Positions 33,997-43,009 of a stretch of DNA of 64,000 nt are shown here, one piece after another. The DNA comes from Lacisediminihabitans profunda. Its GTDB lineage: Bacteria; Actinomycetota; Actinomycetes; Actinomycetales; Microbacteriaceae. A model generated the notes under the pieces. That model did not search any database. It saw only the letters and a list, made by a program, of their open reading frames with translations, and was not told the DNA's origin. Made by a program: the position numbers and the translations under genes. How positions within the stretch are numbered: position 1 is the first letter of the stretch; every line of letters begins with the position of its first letter. Location of the stretch: NCBI RefSeq assembly GCF_008040105.1, contig NZ_VRMG01000009.1, forward strand, positions 186,001 through 250,000, written 5' to 3'.

Positions 33997-34902
33997 ATGA
34001 AGGCAACAATCGAGGCCTCTGGCCTCGCGAAGAACTTCGGGCGGGTTCGCGCCCTGGACGGGCTCGAACTCTCGGTGGCGGAGGGCGAGGTGCACGGCTT
34101 CCTCGGCCCGAACGGGGCGGGCAAGTCCACGACCCTGCGCATCCTGCTCGGCCTGATCAAGGCGACGAGCGGCGGCGTGACCGTGTTCGGACTCGACCCC
34201 TGGGCGGATGCCGTGCGCGCGCACCGGGACATCGCCTACGTGCCGGGGGACGTCAACCTCTGGCCCAGCCTCACCGGTGGCGAGGCGATCGACCTGCTCA
34301 CCTCGCTGCGCGGGGGTGCCGACCCTGCCCTGCGCGCCCGCCTCATCCGGGACTTCGACTTCGATCCCCGCAAGAAGGGGCGCAGCTACTCCAAGGGCAA
34401 CCGGCAGAAGGTGGCGCTCATCGCGGCCTTCGCCCGACCGGCGAGGCTCTACGTGCTCGACGAGCCGACGAGCGGACTCGACCCCGTGATGGAGGCCGCG
34501 TTCCGGGGCGAGATCGACCGGGTGAAGGCGCAGGGCGCCACCGTGCTGCTGTCGAGCCACATCCTGAGTGAGGTGGAGGAGCTCTGCGACCGGGTCACCA
34601 TCATCCGCGCGGGCAAGACCGTGGAGACGGGCACCCTCACCGAGCTCCGCCACCTCACCCGCACGAGTTTCCGCGTGACCACCCTCACCGATGCGGCGGC
34701 GATGACCGCGATCGCGGGCGTGCACGACGTGCGGCGCGAGGCCGACCACCTCGTCTTCGATGCGGACACGGATGCCCTGCGCCCGGTGCTGCAGGAGCTC
34801 GCGGCCATCGGCGTGGCCGGCCTCACCGTGTCGCCGCCGTCGCTCGAGGAGCTTTTCCTGCGGCACTACGGCGACGAGCGCGCGAGAGAGGTCGCGAACT
34901 GA
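33997..34902 (+). CDS. ABC exporter ATP-binding protein
   Basis: This 301-residue ATPase has Walker [10 protein letters not shown] (37-45), an unusual signature YSKGNRQKV where LSGGQ is common, and Walker B LYVLDEP followed by the H-loop SSH. A C-terminal domain of about 90 residues resembles that of drug-export ATPases such as the tetronasin or daunorubicin group. It overlaps the permease start by one base and belongs to a three-gene operon ending in a regulator. Confidence 0.9.
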   Translation: MKATIEASGLAKNFGRVRALDGLELSVAEGEVHGFLGPNGAGKSTTLRILLGLIKATSGGVTVFGLDPWADAVRAHRDIAYVPGDVNLWPSLTGGEAIDLLTSLRGGADPALRARLIRDFDFDPRKKGRSYSKGNRQKVALIAAFARPARLYVLDEPTSGLDPVMEAAFRGEIDRVKAQGATVLLSSHILSEVEELCDRVTIIRAGKTVETGTLTELRHLTRTSFRVTTLTDAAAMTAIAGVHDVRREADHLVFDADTDALRPVLQELAAIGVAGLTVSPPSLEELFLRHYGDERAREVAN

Positions 34903-36509
34903 TGGTCCGGCTGCTTCGCGCCCAGGCGCGGCGGGATCGGTGGCAGCTCGCCAGCTGGATCCTCGGGATCGGCGTGCTCGCCATCGGAAGCGCGGCGGCC
35001 GTCGTGCAGGAGTTCGGCGACACAACGCAGCGCGCGGCACTGCTCATGCTGGCCTCCGGCAATCCGGCCCTGCTCGCGGTGCGCGGAACCCCGGACGGAC
35101 TCTCCACCGGCTCCGTCATCTTCTTCGAGATCTTCACCTTCCTGGCCGTGCTCGCGGCGCTCATGAGCACCTTCCTCACGGTTCGGCACAGCCGGGGTGA
35201 CGAGGAGCAGGGCCGCACGGAACTCGTCGGCGGAACGCCGGTGAGCCGGTCGACCGCCCTCGGAGCCACGCTCGGCCTGGGGGCGCTCGCCAACCTCGCC
35301 GTCGCGATCGTCGTGACCGCCGGCTTCGCCGCGACCGGCCTGCCGCTCGGCGGATCCGTTCTCACCGGGCTCGCGACCGGCGGCACCGGTCTCGCGTTCT
35401 GCGGTATCGCGGCCGTCGCGGCCCAGGTCTGCCGCACCTCGCGCGCCGCCAATTCGCTGGCCGGGGCGCTCGTGGGCCTCGCCTTCGTGCTGCGGGCCTT
35501 CGGCGACGCGACCGGCACCGTCTCGGAGGGCGGGCTGCGGGTGACGAGCGCGTGGCCATCCTGGCTGTCCCCCGTCGGCTGGGGCCAGCAGGTGCACGCC
35601 TTCGGCCACGAGTCCGCCGCTCCACTGCTTCTCCAACTCGCCCTCTTCGTGGTCGCCGGCGCGGTGGCGCTCGCCTCGGTGCGCCGCCGCGACCTCGGTG
35701 CCGGCCTCGTCGGTGACCGGTCGGGCCGCGCCACGGCCGGCCCCGCGCTCACCGGCACGCTCGGGCTGGCCTGGCGCCTCCAGTTCAGTGCCGTCATCGG
35801 CTGGGCGGCGGGGGGCGCCCTCCTGGGTCTCTTCGCCGGAGGCCTCGCGGATGCCGCGGTGAAGGCAGTGCAGGAGGACCAGGCCCTCGCCGCCACGGTG
35901 CGCGGCCTCCTCAGCGGCAGCACGTCCAGCCTGCTCGACACCTTCGTCGCGGCGATCATGGCCTTTCTGGGCGTGCTCGCGGCCGGCGCGGCACTCCAGG
36001 CGGTGCTGCGCGTGCGCATCGAGGAGGCAGAGGGACGTGCCGAACTCCTGCTCTCCGGTGCGGTCTCGAAGGCCAGGCTCCTCGTCGACTGCCTGGCCGT
36101 GGCGGTCGTCTCGATCATCGTGGTGCTGCTCGCCGGCGGCGTGGTCGCCGGGCTCGCGTTCGTCGGTGCCGGGCATCCTGACCGCTTCGGCTCCTCGGTC
36201 GTCGCCGCGTTCGTGCAGCTGCCGGCTGCTCTCGTCTTCGTCTCGGTGGCCGCCCTCGTCTTCGCACTCCTGCCGCGGCTGACCATCGGCCTCGGCTGGG
36301 GCCTGCTCGCCGTCGGCTTCGTGCTCGGCCAGTTCGGTGGGGTCTTCAAGCTCCCGGAGTGGCTGCGCAACCTGAGCCCGTTCAGCCACACGCCGATCGT
36401 GCCCGGCGACTCCGTGGACCTCGCACCACTCGCGGCGATGGTGGTCTTGTCGATCGTGCTCGCCGCGGCAAGCGTGCTGCTCGCGCGGCGCAGGGACCTG
36501 GTCGCCTGA
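34902..36509 (+). CDS. ABC exporter permease (large, two-repeat)
   Basis: This 535-residue membrane protein has about 12 hydrophobic helices arranged in two related halves, the form seen in actinobacterial antibiotic exporters (TnrB-like). It follows its ATPase with a one-base overlap and overlaps the regulator start by one base. Two-repeat permeases of this kind need no second permease subunit. The substrate is likely a hydrophobic or toxic compound, but nothing in the sequence names it. Confidence 0.85.
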   Translation: MVRLLRAQARRDRWQLASWILGIGVLAIGSAAAVVQEFGDTTQRAALLMLASGNPALLAVRGTPDGLSTGSVIFFEIFTFLAVLAALMSTFLTVRHSRGDEEQGRTELVGGTPVSRSTALGATLGLGALANLAVAIVVTAGFAATGLPLGGSVLTGLATGGTGLAFCGIAAVAAQVCRTSRAANSLAGALVGLAFVLRAFGDATGTVSEGGLRVTSAWPSWLSPVGWGQQVHAFGHESAAPLLLQLALFVVAGAVALASVRRRDLGAGLVGDRSGRATAGPALTGTLGLAWRLQFSAVIGWAAGGALLGLFAGGLADAAVKAVQEDQALAATVRGLLSGSTSSLLDTFVAAIMAFLGVLAAGAALQAVLRVRIEEAEGRAELLLSGAVSKARLLVDCLAVAVVSIIVVLLAGGVVAGLAFVGAGHPDRFGSSVVAAFVQLPAALVFVSVAALVFALLPRLTIGLGWGLLAVGFVLGQFGGVFKLPEWLRNLSPFSHTPIVPGDSVDLAPLAAMVVLSIVLAAASVLLARRRDLVA

Positions 36510-36964
36510 TGCCGACGGACGAGGTCGAGGAGTTCGCCGAGCAGATGGCGGCGACGCTCGCCGCCGCCGGCTTCCCCCGGATGGCGGCCCGCGTGATGAT
36601 GGCCCTCATGACGGCGGAGTCCGGGCGTGCCACCGCGGAGGAACTCTCTCGGCAACTGGGGGCGAGCGCCGCGGCAATCTCGGGCGCGACCCGCTACCTG
36701 CAGTCGATGGCGATCATCCGCCGTCTCTCCATCCCGGGAACCCGCCGGCATCGCTACGAGTTGCCCGATCACGCCTGGTACGACGCGACGAGCTCGCAGG
36801 GGCAGCTCTACACCCACCTGATCGACCTCGCCGAGCGCGGCCTCTCCGCCATGCGGCCCGACTCGAAGACGGCGCAGCGCACCGCGGAGATGGCGGACTA
36901 CTTCCGCTTCATGCGCGAGCGCCTCCCACTGCTGCTCGAGGAGTGGAAGGCGACCCGCGGCTGA
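36509..36964 (+). CDS. GbsR/MarR-like transcriptional regulator
   Basis: This 151-residue winged-helix protein has a first helix EFAEQMAATLAAAGFPRMAARVMMALM and the recognition region ATAEELSRQLGASAAAISGATRYLQ. The wing RRLSIPGTRRHRYEL and a C-terminal dimerisation helix follow. It is typical of GbsR/MarR regulators that control adjacent exporters. The ATG shares one base with the permease stop. Its likely target is the palindrome in front of the operon. Confidence 0.85.
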   Translation: MPTDEVEEFAEQMAATLAAAGFPRMAARVMMALMTAESGRATAEELSRQLGASAAAISGATRYLQSMAIIRRLSIPGTRRHRYELPDHAWYDATSSQGQLYTHLIDLAERGLSAMRPDSKTAQRTAEMADYFRFMRERLPLLLEEWKATRG

Positions 36965-36973
36965 CGCCTCGGA

Positions 36974-37681
36974 TCAGGTGACGCGCACTCCGCGGTCGAC
37001 GTAGATGCTGGTGCCGGAGATGCCGCGGTTGCGCAGCAGGAACTGGGTGGCATCCACGACATCGACCATGGTGGCGAGCTGGTGTCCGGGAGTGCGCGAG
37101 CGGTGTCCGTCGAGGACTGCCGCGGGCTTGCCTGCCCAAAACGGGCTGTCGCCGATGATCCCGGGGTGCAGGGCGTTGACCCGGATCGGGGCGAGTTCGA
37201 GGGCGAGAGTGGTCGTCATGCCCTCGACGCCGCCGTTGATCGTCGAGACGGTGGTGGACCCCGGGTACGGGATGTCCTTGGCGCGGCCGCCGAAGAGAAC
37301 GATTCCCGTCTCGCCGCTCGGCTCGAGCCTGTCGATGAGGGTGTGGATCACCTCGGTGTAGCCCACGAGCTTGAGCACCACGAGCTGGGTTGCCCGCGCG
37401 ATGTCGTAGTCACGCACCGTGTTGGCGTCGCGTTCGATCGCGACGAGCACCAGCCCGTTCACCGTCCCCACCGTGGCGAGGCCCGCGCGGATGCCCTCTG
37501 GCCGGGAGAGATCGATCGCGACGCCCGTCGCGCGCTCACCGAGGGAGGATGCGACCTCCTGCGCCCGGGCCAGGTCGCGCCCCGAGAGCACCACCCGGTC
37601 GCCACGCGCGACCACGTCCCTGGCGATCTCGAGGCCGATGCCGGAGGTGCCCCCGATGACGACGATCGTCCTGTCGCTCAC
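36974..37681 (-). CDS. SDR-fold protein lacking the catalytic Tyr and Lys
   Basis: This 235-residue classical short-chain dehydrogenase fold has cofactor motif GGTSGIG near residue 10. Where active enzymes read YxxxK before GGVEGxT, this protein reads VSTINGGVEGMT, so Tyr is replaced by Val and Lys by Asn. It may be a non-catalytic SDR, or use other residues. The stop codon faces the end of the GbsR-like gene, and the start overlaps the ketopantoate-reductase-like gene by ATGA, which places it in that operon. Confidence 0.82.
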   Translation of the reverse strand: MSDRTIVVIGGTSGIGLEIARDVVARGDRVVLSGRDLARAQEVASSLGERATGVAIDLSRPEGIRAGLATVGTVNGLVLVAIERDANTVRDYDIARATQLVVLKLVGYTEVIHTLIDRLEPSGETGIVLFGGRAKDIPYPGSTTVSTINGGVEGMTTTLALELAPIRVNALHPGIIGDSPFWAGKPAAVLDGHRSRTPGHQLATMVDVVDATQFLLRNRGISGTSIYVDRGVRVT

Positions 37682-38709
37682 AGGGCACGCGTCCCGAGAA
37701 GCAGATCGACGTTGGAGGGGTCGGCCGCGAGCGTGCCGGCCTCGATACGACGGGCGAGCATCACCGTGCGCTCGTTGGCCGGCGCCGATCCACCCTGTTT
37801 CTTCTGCAGTTCGACCACGAGTCCGTTGACTTCATCCACTTCGGCGCGCCTTCCTTTCATCCAGTCTTGTAGCACGGTCGTTCGGGTGTCCGGCAAGGAG
37901 AAATGGTTCCTCACCATGCCGAGCAGATCCTCGGCGTATTGGTCGGGCCCAGTGACGTCGTCCTGGGTCATCCCGAAGATGGGGACGAGGGTGATCCCGT
38001 TGGCGACGGCCACCCTGGCCGCCTCGCGGCCACACTCGATCATGAAGTCGAGAACCCCCGGCAGGTTCATCGCGTCCTCGAGCGGAAGGTTCAGGATGGC
38101 GGACGGCACGAGTTCGCCGGCATTGGCGATCAGCTTCATCCATTTGGCCGAACGGATGTCGTCCGAGACCTCGACGGTGCCCGCATGGCTGAGCACGCGC
38201 TGCACCTCCACGGCCCGACCCGCGTTGCTCGGATCGAAAGACCCGACGGCGAACCACGCCTTCGAGGGCGGAGTCTGGCGGTTGACGATCCCGGGCTCGA
38301 ACATGTTGGAGGCCATCTCGATCACGCCGCCGATGGTGCGCTCCGGTCCGATGATCGAGGCCATGTCGTCGATGCTCATGCCGTTCTGCAGCCCGACGAC
38401 GAGCCCGTCCGGCTTGACGAGAGGCTTGATGAGTTCACAGGCCCAACGCGTGTCGTATGCCTTCGTGAGGAGAAACACGATGTCGAACTGGTCGCGCAGG
38501 GTGGCGACCTCGCACAGGTGGTACACGGTGACGGGCGTGATCACCGTCTCGTCCGGCATCCGCACCTCGATGCCGCGTTCCCGCATCGCCTTGACGTGGG
38601 CCGGCCACTGCTCGATGAACGTGACGTCGAGTCCGGCCCGGATGAGATCTGCGCCGATGCCCGCGCCCTGCGCTCCGGTTCCGACGACCGCGATCTTCTG
38701 TGTCGGCAT
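37678..38709 (-). CDS. ketopantoate reductase (PanE/ApbA)-family dehydrogenase 1
   Basis: This 343-residue dehydrogenase has the Rossmann motif GTGAQG at 10-15 and the C-terminal helical domain of PanE enzymes. The conserved catalytic Lys region is present as SAKWMKLIANAG. PanE reduces 2-oxo acids with NADPH, and many family members act on other substrates. A second copy lies directly upstream (38771-39814) with long shared stretches such as IEQWPAHV and CEVATL, so the pair arose by duplication. Both sit beside a catabolic locus rather than pantothenate genes. Confidence 0.85.
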   Translation of the reverse strand: MPTQKIAVVGTGAQGAGIGADLIRAGLDVTFIEQWPAHVKAMRERGIEVRMPDETVITPVTVYHLCEVATLRDQFDIVFLLTKAYDTRWACELIKPLVKPDGLVVGLQNGMSIDDMASIIGPERTIGGVIEMASNMFEPGIVNRQTPPSKAWFAVGSFDPSNAGRAVEVQRVLSHAGTVEVSDDIRSAKWMKLIANAGELVPSAILNLPLEDAMNLPGVLDFMIECGREAARVAVANGITLVPIFGMTQDDVTGPDQYAEDLLGMVRNHFSLPDTRTTVLQDWMKGRRAEVDEVNGLVVELQKKQGGSAPANERTVMLARRIEAGTLAADPSNVDLLLGTRAL

Positions 38710-38770
38710 GAGGCCTCCTCGCCCATATGTGCAGTTATCCTACACGTTTCGTACAGTGACACAACACAAG

Positions 38771-39814
38771 CTAGGCCCTGTCCCGCTCGGAAATCAACTC
38801 CAGCAGAACGACGAGGTTGTCGAGTCCCGGCGCGAGTTCGCCTCGCTCGATCCGGTGGGCCACCTCTACCACGGAGCTGTTGACGGGGGTGGGTACACCC
38901 GTTCTGGACCCGGCGGCGACGATGTGGCCGTTCAGGTCGTCGACCTCGCTGTGCCGCCCCTTCGTCCAGTCCTGCAGAACGGTGGTGGTCGCCCCGGGAA
39001 GCACGAACCCCGCGTAGAGCCTGTCGAGTAGTGTCTCGACGACCGTCTCCGGTCGGCTGATCTCGGATGGCTGGAGACCGAAGATGGGCAGGATGGGGTG
39101 GCCGAGCGCCAGGCCGGTGGCGAGGGCCTCCTGGCCGGCGCGGATCATCAGTTCGCGCATGCCATCGACCGCGAGGGCATCGAGCATCGGCGCCCCCAGA
39201 ATCGCCGTCGTGACCAGCACGGTCGAGTTACTCACGAGCTTCATCCATTTGGTGGCGAGGATGTCGTCGACGCGGGCGACGGTGCCGGAGTGGCCGAGGA
39301 TGTCGGCGACACGCTCCTCGTGATGCGCGGCCTCGTCGGTGAGGGCGCCGACCGCGAACCACGACCTCGCCGGACCCGAGTGGCGGTGCACGAGGCCGGG
39401 CTCGTACATGGTGGAGGAGATCTCGATGACCGTTCCCATCGTGCGGTGCGCCCCGACCACCTCCGCGATGGTGTCGGTGGTCATGCCGTTCTGGACCCCG
39501 GCCACCACTCCGTCCGCGGCCAGGTACGGCTCGATCAGCTGGGTCGCCCACCGCGTGTCGTAGGCCTTCATCAGAAGCAGCACAACATCGAATGGGCGTT
39601 TGAGGGTGGCCACCTCGCACAGGTGCATGGTGCGCGGCTTCACGTGCAGCGTGGTCTCGGGCATCTCGATCGTGAGGCCGCCGGCACGCATCGCCTCGAC
39701 GTGTGCCGGCCACTGCTCGATGAGGGTGACGTCGAGTCCGTCGCGGATCAGGTCCGCCCCGATGGAGGCCCCATTGGCCCCCGATCCGAGTATGGCGATC
39801 TTCGGTTCGGACAC
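38771..39814 (-). CDS. ketopantoate reductase (PanE/ApbA)-family dehydrogenase 2
   Basis: This 347-residue paralogue of the downstream gene has ILGSGANGASIGADL at the N-terminus, KAYDTRW in the middle, and ATKWMKLVSNS around the catalytic Lys. The GTG at 39814 was chosen because it opens the Rossmann strand. Longer frames to 40060 have no conserved sequence. It is divergent from the first amidohydrolase gene, with a 299-base shared promoter region. Sixty bases separate it from the first copy, so that copy may have its own promoter. Confidence 0.85.
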   Translation of the reverse strand: MSEPKIAILGSGANGASIGADLIRDGLDVTLIEQWPAHVEAMRAGGLTIEMPETTLHVKPRTMHLCEVATLKRPFDVVLLLMKAYDTRWATQLIEPYLAADGVVAGVQNGMTTDTIAEVVGAHRTMGTVIEISSTMYEPGLVHRHSGPARSWFAVGALTDEAAHHEERVADILGHSGTVARVDDILATKWMKLVSNSTVLVTTAILGAPMLDALAVDGMRELMIRAGQEALATGLALGHPILPIFGLQPSEISRPETVVETLLDRLYAGFVLPGATTTVLQDWTKGRHSEVDDLNGHIVAAGSRTGVPTPVNSSVVEVAHRIERGELAPGLDNLVVLLELISERDRA

Positions 39815-40053
39815 TGTCGTACCTCGTCTTCGTGGTCGGGAGCTGTGTGTCCACGCTAGAACTTGAACGGCGAGAAATACAGCTCGGATGAACGATTGGT
39901 GTCGCAATCCCGAACATCGACGGCTCCGCTGGCGAAGTCGGCGTCTATTCAGATCCCGGGTCGCGGTCGAAGAAATGCTGGACAGAGCCGCATTGACCGG
40001 CAGAACGATTCGCGTCGACTGAAAAGATCTGCGGGGGTGAACAGTTTTCGGAC

Positions 40054-40082
40054 TGGACAAACCTCCCGGTGGACAATGTAAA
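40054..40082 (+). promoter_or_regulatory. putative promoter of the amidohydrolase operon
   Basis: TGGACA (40054-40059), a 17-base spacer and TGTAAA (40077-40082) precede the first amidohydrolase by 31 bases. GAGGAGGA forms a good ribosome binding site just before its ATG. The rest of the 299-base gap to the divergent dehydrogenase shows no palindrome I would call, although TGAACAG occurs at 40038-40044. Confidence 0.5.
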
Positions 40083-40113
40083 GTGAGGCTGAAATTCTCA
40101 ACGAGGAGGATCC

Positions 40114-41553
40114 ATGGTCACCAGCCCCAACACAGTCCGTCCGGACGACTTCACCCCCGGTCGGCCCGTCGTGTTCCGAAACGCGACGGTCATCACGGTC
40201 GACGCGCAGGGAATCATCCCCGGCGGCGATGTCCTGATCGCCGACGACACGATCGTCGCCGTCGGCAAGTCCCTCCCGGTGCCCGAAGGCACGGTCGAGA
40301 TCGATGCCTCCGGCGGAATCCTCATGCCGGGCATGGTCGACACGCACCGCCACATGTGGCAGACCGCCCTGCGCGGCTACGGCGGCGACTGGGCGCTCAG
40401 CCAGTACTTCGTCTTCTACTACCTTCAGCACGGACAGGTCTTCCGGCCGGAGGACATCTATGCCGGCAACCTGCTCTCCGCCCTCGAGTCCGTCGACACG
40501 GGAGTCACGACCACGCTCGACTGGTCGCACGCGCTGCGCACCCCCGAGTATGCGGATGCCGCCCTGCAGGCCTTCGAGGAGATCCCCGGTCGATTCGTGC
40601 TCGGCTACGGTAACTACCTCGGCGCCCCCTGGGAGTGGACTGCTGACCCGATCTTCCGCTCCTGGGTGAAGAAGTTCTCGGGCAGCGACATGCTCGGGCT
40701 CCAGATCGCGTTCGACGTGCCGGACTCCGAGGACTTCCCGGAGAAGGCCGCGTTCGACTTCGCCCGGGACAACGGCCTGCGCGCCACGACCCATGCCGGG
40801 GTGTGGGGGGCGACCACCGACGTCGGCCTCGACCACATGTACAAGGCCGGAGTCATGACCGACCAGATCACCTATGTGCACGCCGCGACACTCTCCTCCG
40901 ACAGCTATCACAAGATCGCGGCGACCGGCGGGACCGTCTCCGTCTCCACCGAGAGCGAGCAGAGCGCCGGACAGGGCTACCCGTCGACGTGGGAACTGCG
41001 CAAGTACGGCATCCCCGCCTCGCTCTCCATGGACACGAGCGTGTGGTGGAGCGCTGACTACTTCTCGGCGATGCGCGCCACGCTCAGCGCCGACCGCTCA
41101 CGCGACCACCTCGAGGCCCACGCCAAGGGGGAGACCGTCAACGTCAATCAGCTTCGCGCGGAGGATGTGATCTGGATGGCCACCATGGGGGGCGCCAAGT
41201 CGCTCGGCATGGAGGACAAGATCGGCTCGATCACCCCGGGCAAGAAGGCCGACCTGCTGCTGATCAAGAACGACCAGTCGCCGGCCATGACCCCCATCCT
41301 CAACCCCACGGTGCACGTCGTCTACCAGGCGGGCACCGCCGACATCCACACCGTGGTCGTCAACGGTCGAGTGCTCAAGTTCGACGGCAAGCGCATCGGA
41401 CTCGACATCGCTCCGGCCCGCGACGCCGTGGCGAAGTCGGTGGAGTACGTGCGCTCCCAGCTTGGCGAGCAGGCGTGGGAAGAGGGCATGCATCCAGAGC
41501 TCACCCCCACCGAGCGCATCCCGAACCCCTACGGATACCAGGACGCCGAGTGA
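40114..41553 (+). CDS. COG0402 amidohydrolase/deaminase 1 (TrzA-like)
   Basis: This 479-residue metal-dependent hydrolase of the cytosine/guanine deaminase and s-triazine hydrolase group has the HxH metal pair H78/H80 in VDTHRHMWQ. Further ligand His residues lie in ATTHAGVWG and YVHAATL, and the catalytic Asp in SLSMDTSVW. A C-terminal composite strand ends GKKADLLLI, then VNGRVLK. Such enzymes hydrolyse C-N bonds of N-heterocycles. It heads the operon with two further amidohydrolases. All three share the opening DTHRHxWQ but are strongly diverged elsewhere, which suggests different substrates or steps. Confidence 0.88.
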   Translation: MVTSPNTVRPDDFTPGRPVVFRNATVITVDAQGIIPGGDVLIADDTIVAVGKSLPVPEGTVEIDASGGILMPGMVDTHRHMWQTALRGYGGDWALSQYFVFYYLQHGQVFRPEDIYAGNLLSALESVDTGVTTTLDWSHALRTPEYADAALQAFEEIPGRFVLGYGNYLGAPWEWTADPIFRSWVKKFSGSDMLGLQIAFDVPDSEDFPEKAAFDFARDNGLRATTHAGVWGATTDVGLDHMYKAGVMTDQITYVHAATLSSDSYHKIAATGGTVSVSTESEQSAGQGYPSTWELRKYGIPASLSMDTSVWWSADYFSAMRATLSADRSRDHLEAHAKGETVNVNQLRAEDVIWMATMGGAKSLGMEDKIGSITPGKKADLLLIKNDQSPAMTPILNPTVHVVYQAGTADIHTVVVNGRVLKFDGKRIGLDIAPARDAVAKSVEYVRSQLGEQAWEEGMHPELTPTERIPNPYGYQDAE

Positions 41554-41584
41554 CGGCGTCGCAATCGAGCACGGGGAGCGCACG

Positions 41585-41917
41585 ATGATCGCCCATGTGG
41601 CAGTCTTCACCTTCGATTCGGAGATGACCGAGGAGCGAGCGGGCGCGCTCGCCGAGGAGTTGCGCGCCATGGCCGCGAGCCTTCCGTCGATCAAGCGCTA
41701 CGCTGCCGGGCCGAACCTGCGGATGCGGCCGGGCGGCGCGGACTTCGCGGTGATCGCGCTCGTCGAGGACCAGGCGGGCATCGATGCCTACCTCGACTCG
41801 CCTGATCACGTCGATCTCGTGGCGAAGAGCATCGCACCGTTTCTGGTGCAACGTCAGGCCGTCCAGCTCGAGGTGCCGGAAGACTGGGCACCGCTCTGGG
41901 CCGAGGGTCAGCCATGA
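41585..41917 (+). CDS. Dabb (stress-responsive A/B barrel) domain protein
   Basis: This 110-residue dimeric alpha-beta barrel protein starts MIAHVAVFTFDSEMTEERAG and continues with a strand FAVIALVEDQAGIDAYLDSPDH and a C-terminal strand VQLEVPEDW. Dabb proteins act as small lyases or cyclases in some catabolic pathways. Its role here is unknown, but it lies inside the amidohydrolase operon and overlaps the alcohol dehydrogenase start by ATGA. The ATG at 41585 opens the first strand. Confidence 0.82.
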   Translation: MIAHVAVFTFDSEMTEERAGALAEELRAMAASLPSIKRYAAGPNLRMRPGGADFAVIALVEDQAGIDAYLDSPDHVDLVAKSIAPFLVQRQAVQLEVPEDWAPLWAEGQP

Positions 41918-42987
41918 AGGCGGCGGTCTACCGCGGCATGCGCGACGTGCAGATCCAGGACTGGCCGGCGCCGGCCCCCGCGCCGGGAGAGGTGCTCATC
42001 CGCATCGGTGCCGCCGGCATCTGCGGATCCGACGCCGCCGAGTTCTCCCTGGGGCCGCAGCTCATCACGCAGGACGAATCGGGTCACGTCGACCCCGTCG
42101 TCCTGGGGCATGAGTTCGCGGGCACCATCGAGGCCATCGGCGAGGGAGTCACCGGCTTCGAGATCGGCGCCCGGGTCGTCTGCGGTGCCGGAATCTCGTG
42201 CGGCGAGTGCCTCATGTGCCGTCGTGGGCGCACCAACCTCTGCAGCAAGTACCACACCGTCGGTCTGCACAGGGATGGCGGCCTCGCGGGCTTCGTGGCG
42301 GTACCCGCCTCGATCGTGTACGACGCGACGGCCTCCGGGCTGCCGCTCGACACGCTTGCCCTCGCCCAGCCCATGGCCGTCGCCGTGCACGCCGTGGGCC
42401 GCAGCGGGCTGACCGCCGGACGGGATGCCGTGGTGGTCGGAGTGGGGGGCATCGGGGCCTTCATCACCTATGCCGCCGTCGCGACAGGCGCGCGGGTGCT
42501 CGTCGTCGACCTCGATCCGGCGCGACTGGAACTGGCCACGACCCTCGGCGCCTTCGCAACGCTCACGGCGGGGGAGGCGACGCTCTCGGATCGACTCGCC
42601 GAACTCGGCATGCACGCGGAGGTCTTCTTCGAGGTGAGCGGTTCGGCGCCCGGGCTCGACTCCGTGCTCGCCGCGGCCCAGCCCGGGGCGGTGATCGTGC
42701 CGGTGGGTATCCAGAAGCGGCCGCCCACCGAGCCGCTCGGCAAGTGGACCCTCCGGGAGTACACGATCGTGGGCACCGTGGCCCTCACCTTCGCGACCGA
42801 CCTGCCGGAGGCCGTGCGCCTGCTCGGCCTGCGACCGGACTGGACGGATTTCACGCGCGAGGTCATCCCGCTGGAGTCCCTCGTCGACGACGGTCTAGAG
42901 CCGCTGGTCGCCGGGCACTCCCGGCAGATCAAGACGCTCGTCGATCCCTGGATCTCGGCCCCACGGCCGCCGGTACACCACAGCTAG
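41914..42987 (+). CDS. zinc-dependent alcohol dehydrogenase (sorbitol/butanediol DH-like)
   Basis: This 357-residue medium-chain dehydrogenase/reductase has the catalytic zinc ligands Cys in GICGSDAAEF and His-Glu in GHEFAG. The structural zinc lobe has four Cys from CGAGISCGECLMCRRG to NLC, and the NAD motif is GVGGIG. It oxidises a secondary alcohol to a ketone, as in the L-threonine, sorbitol and 2,3-butanediol dehydrogenases. Its position between two amidohydrolases suggests it processes an alcohol released by hydrolysis. Its stop lies 22 bases before the next amidohydrolase. Confidence 0.88.
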   Translation: MKAAVYRGMRDVQIQDWPAPAPAPGEVLIRIGAAGICGSDAAEFSLGPQLITQDESGHVDPVVLGHEFAGTIEAIGEGVTGFEIGARVVCGAGISCGECLMCRRGRTNLCSKYHTVGLHRDGGLAGFVAVPASIVYDATASGLPLDTLALAQPMAVAVHAVGRSGLTAGRDAVVVGVGGIGAFITYAAVATGARVLVVDLDPARLELATTLGAFATLTAGEATLSDRLAELGMHAEVFFEVSGSAPGLDSVLAAAQPGAVIVPVGIQKRPPTEPLGKWTLREYTIVGTVALTFATDLPEAVRLLGLRPDWTDFTREVIPLESLVDDGLEPLVAGHSRQIKTLVDPWISAPRPPVHHS

Positions 42988-43009
42988 GCAGAGGCGAAGG
43001 AGCGACGAC

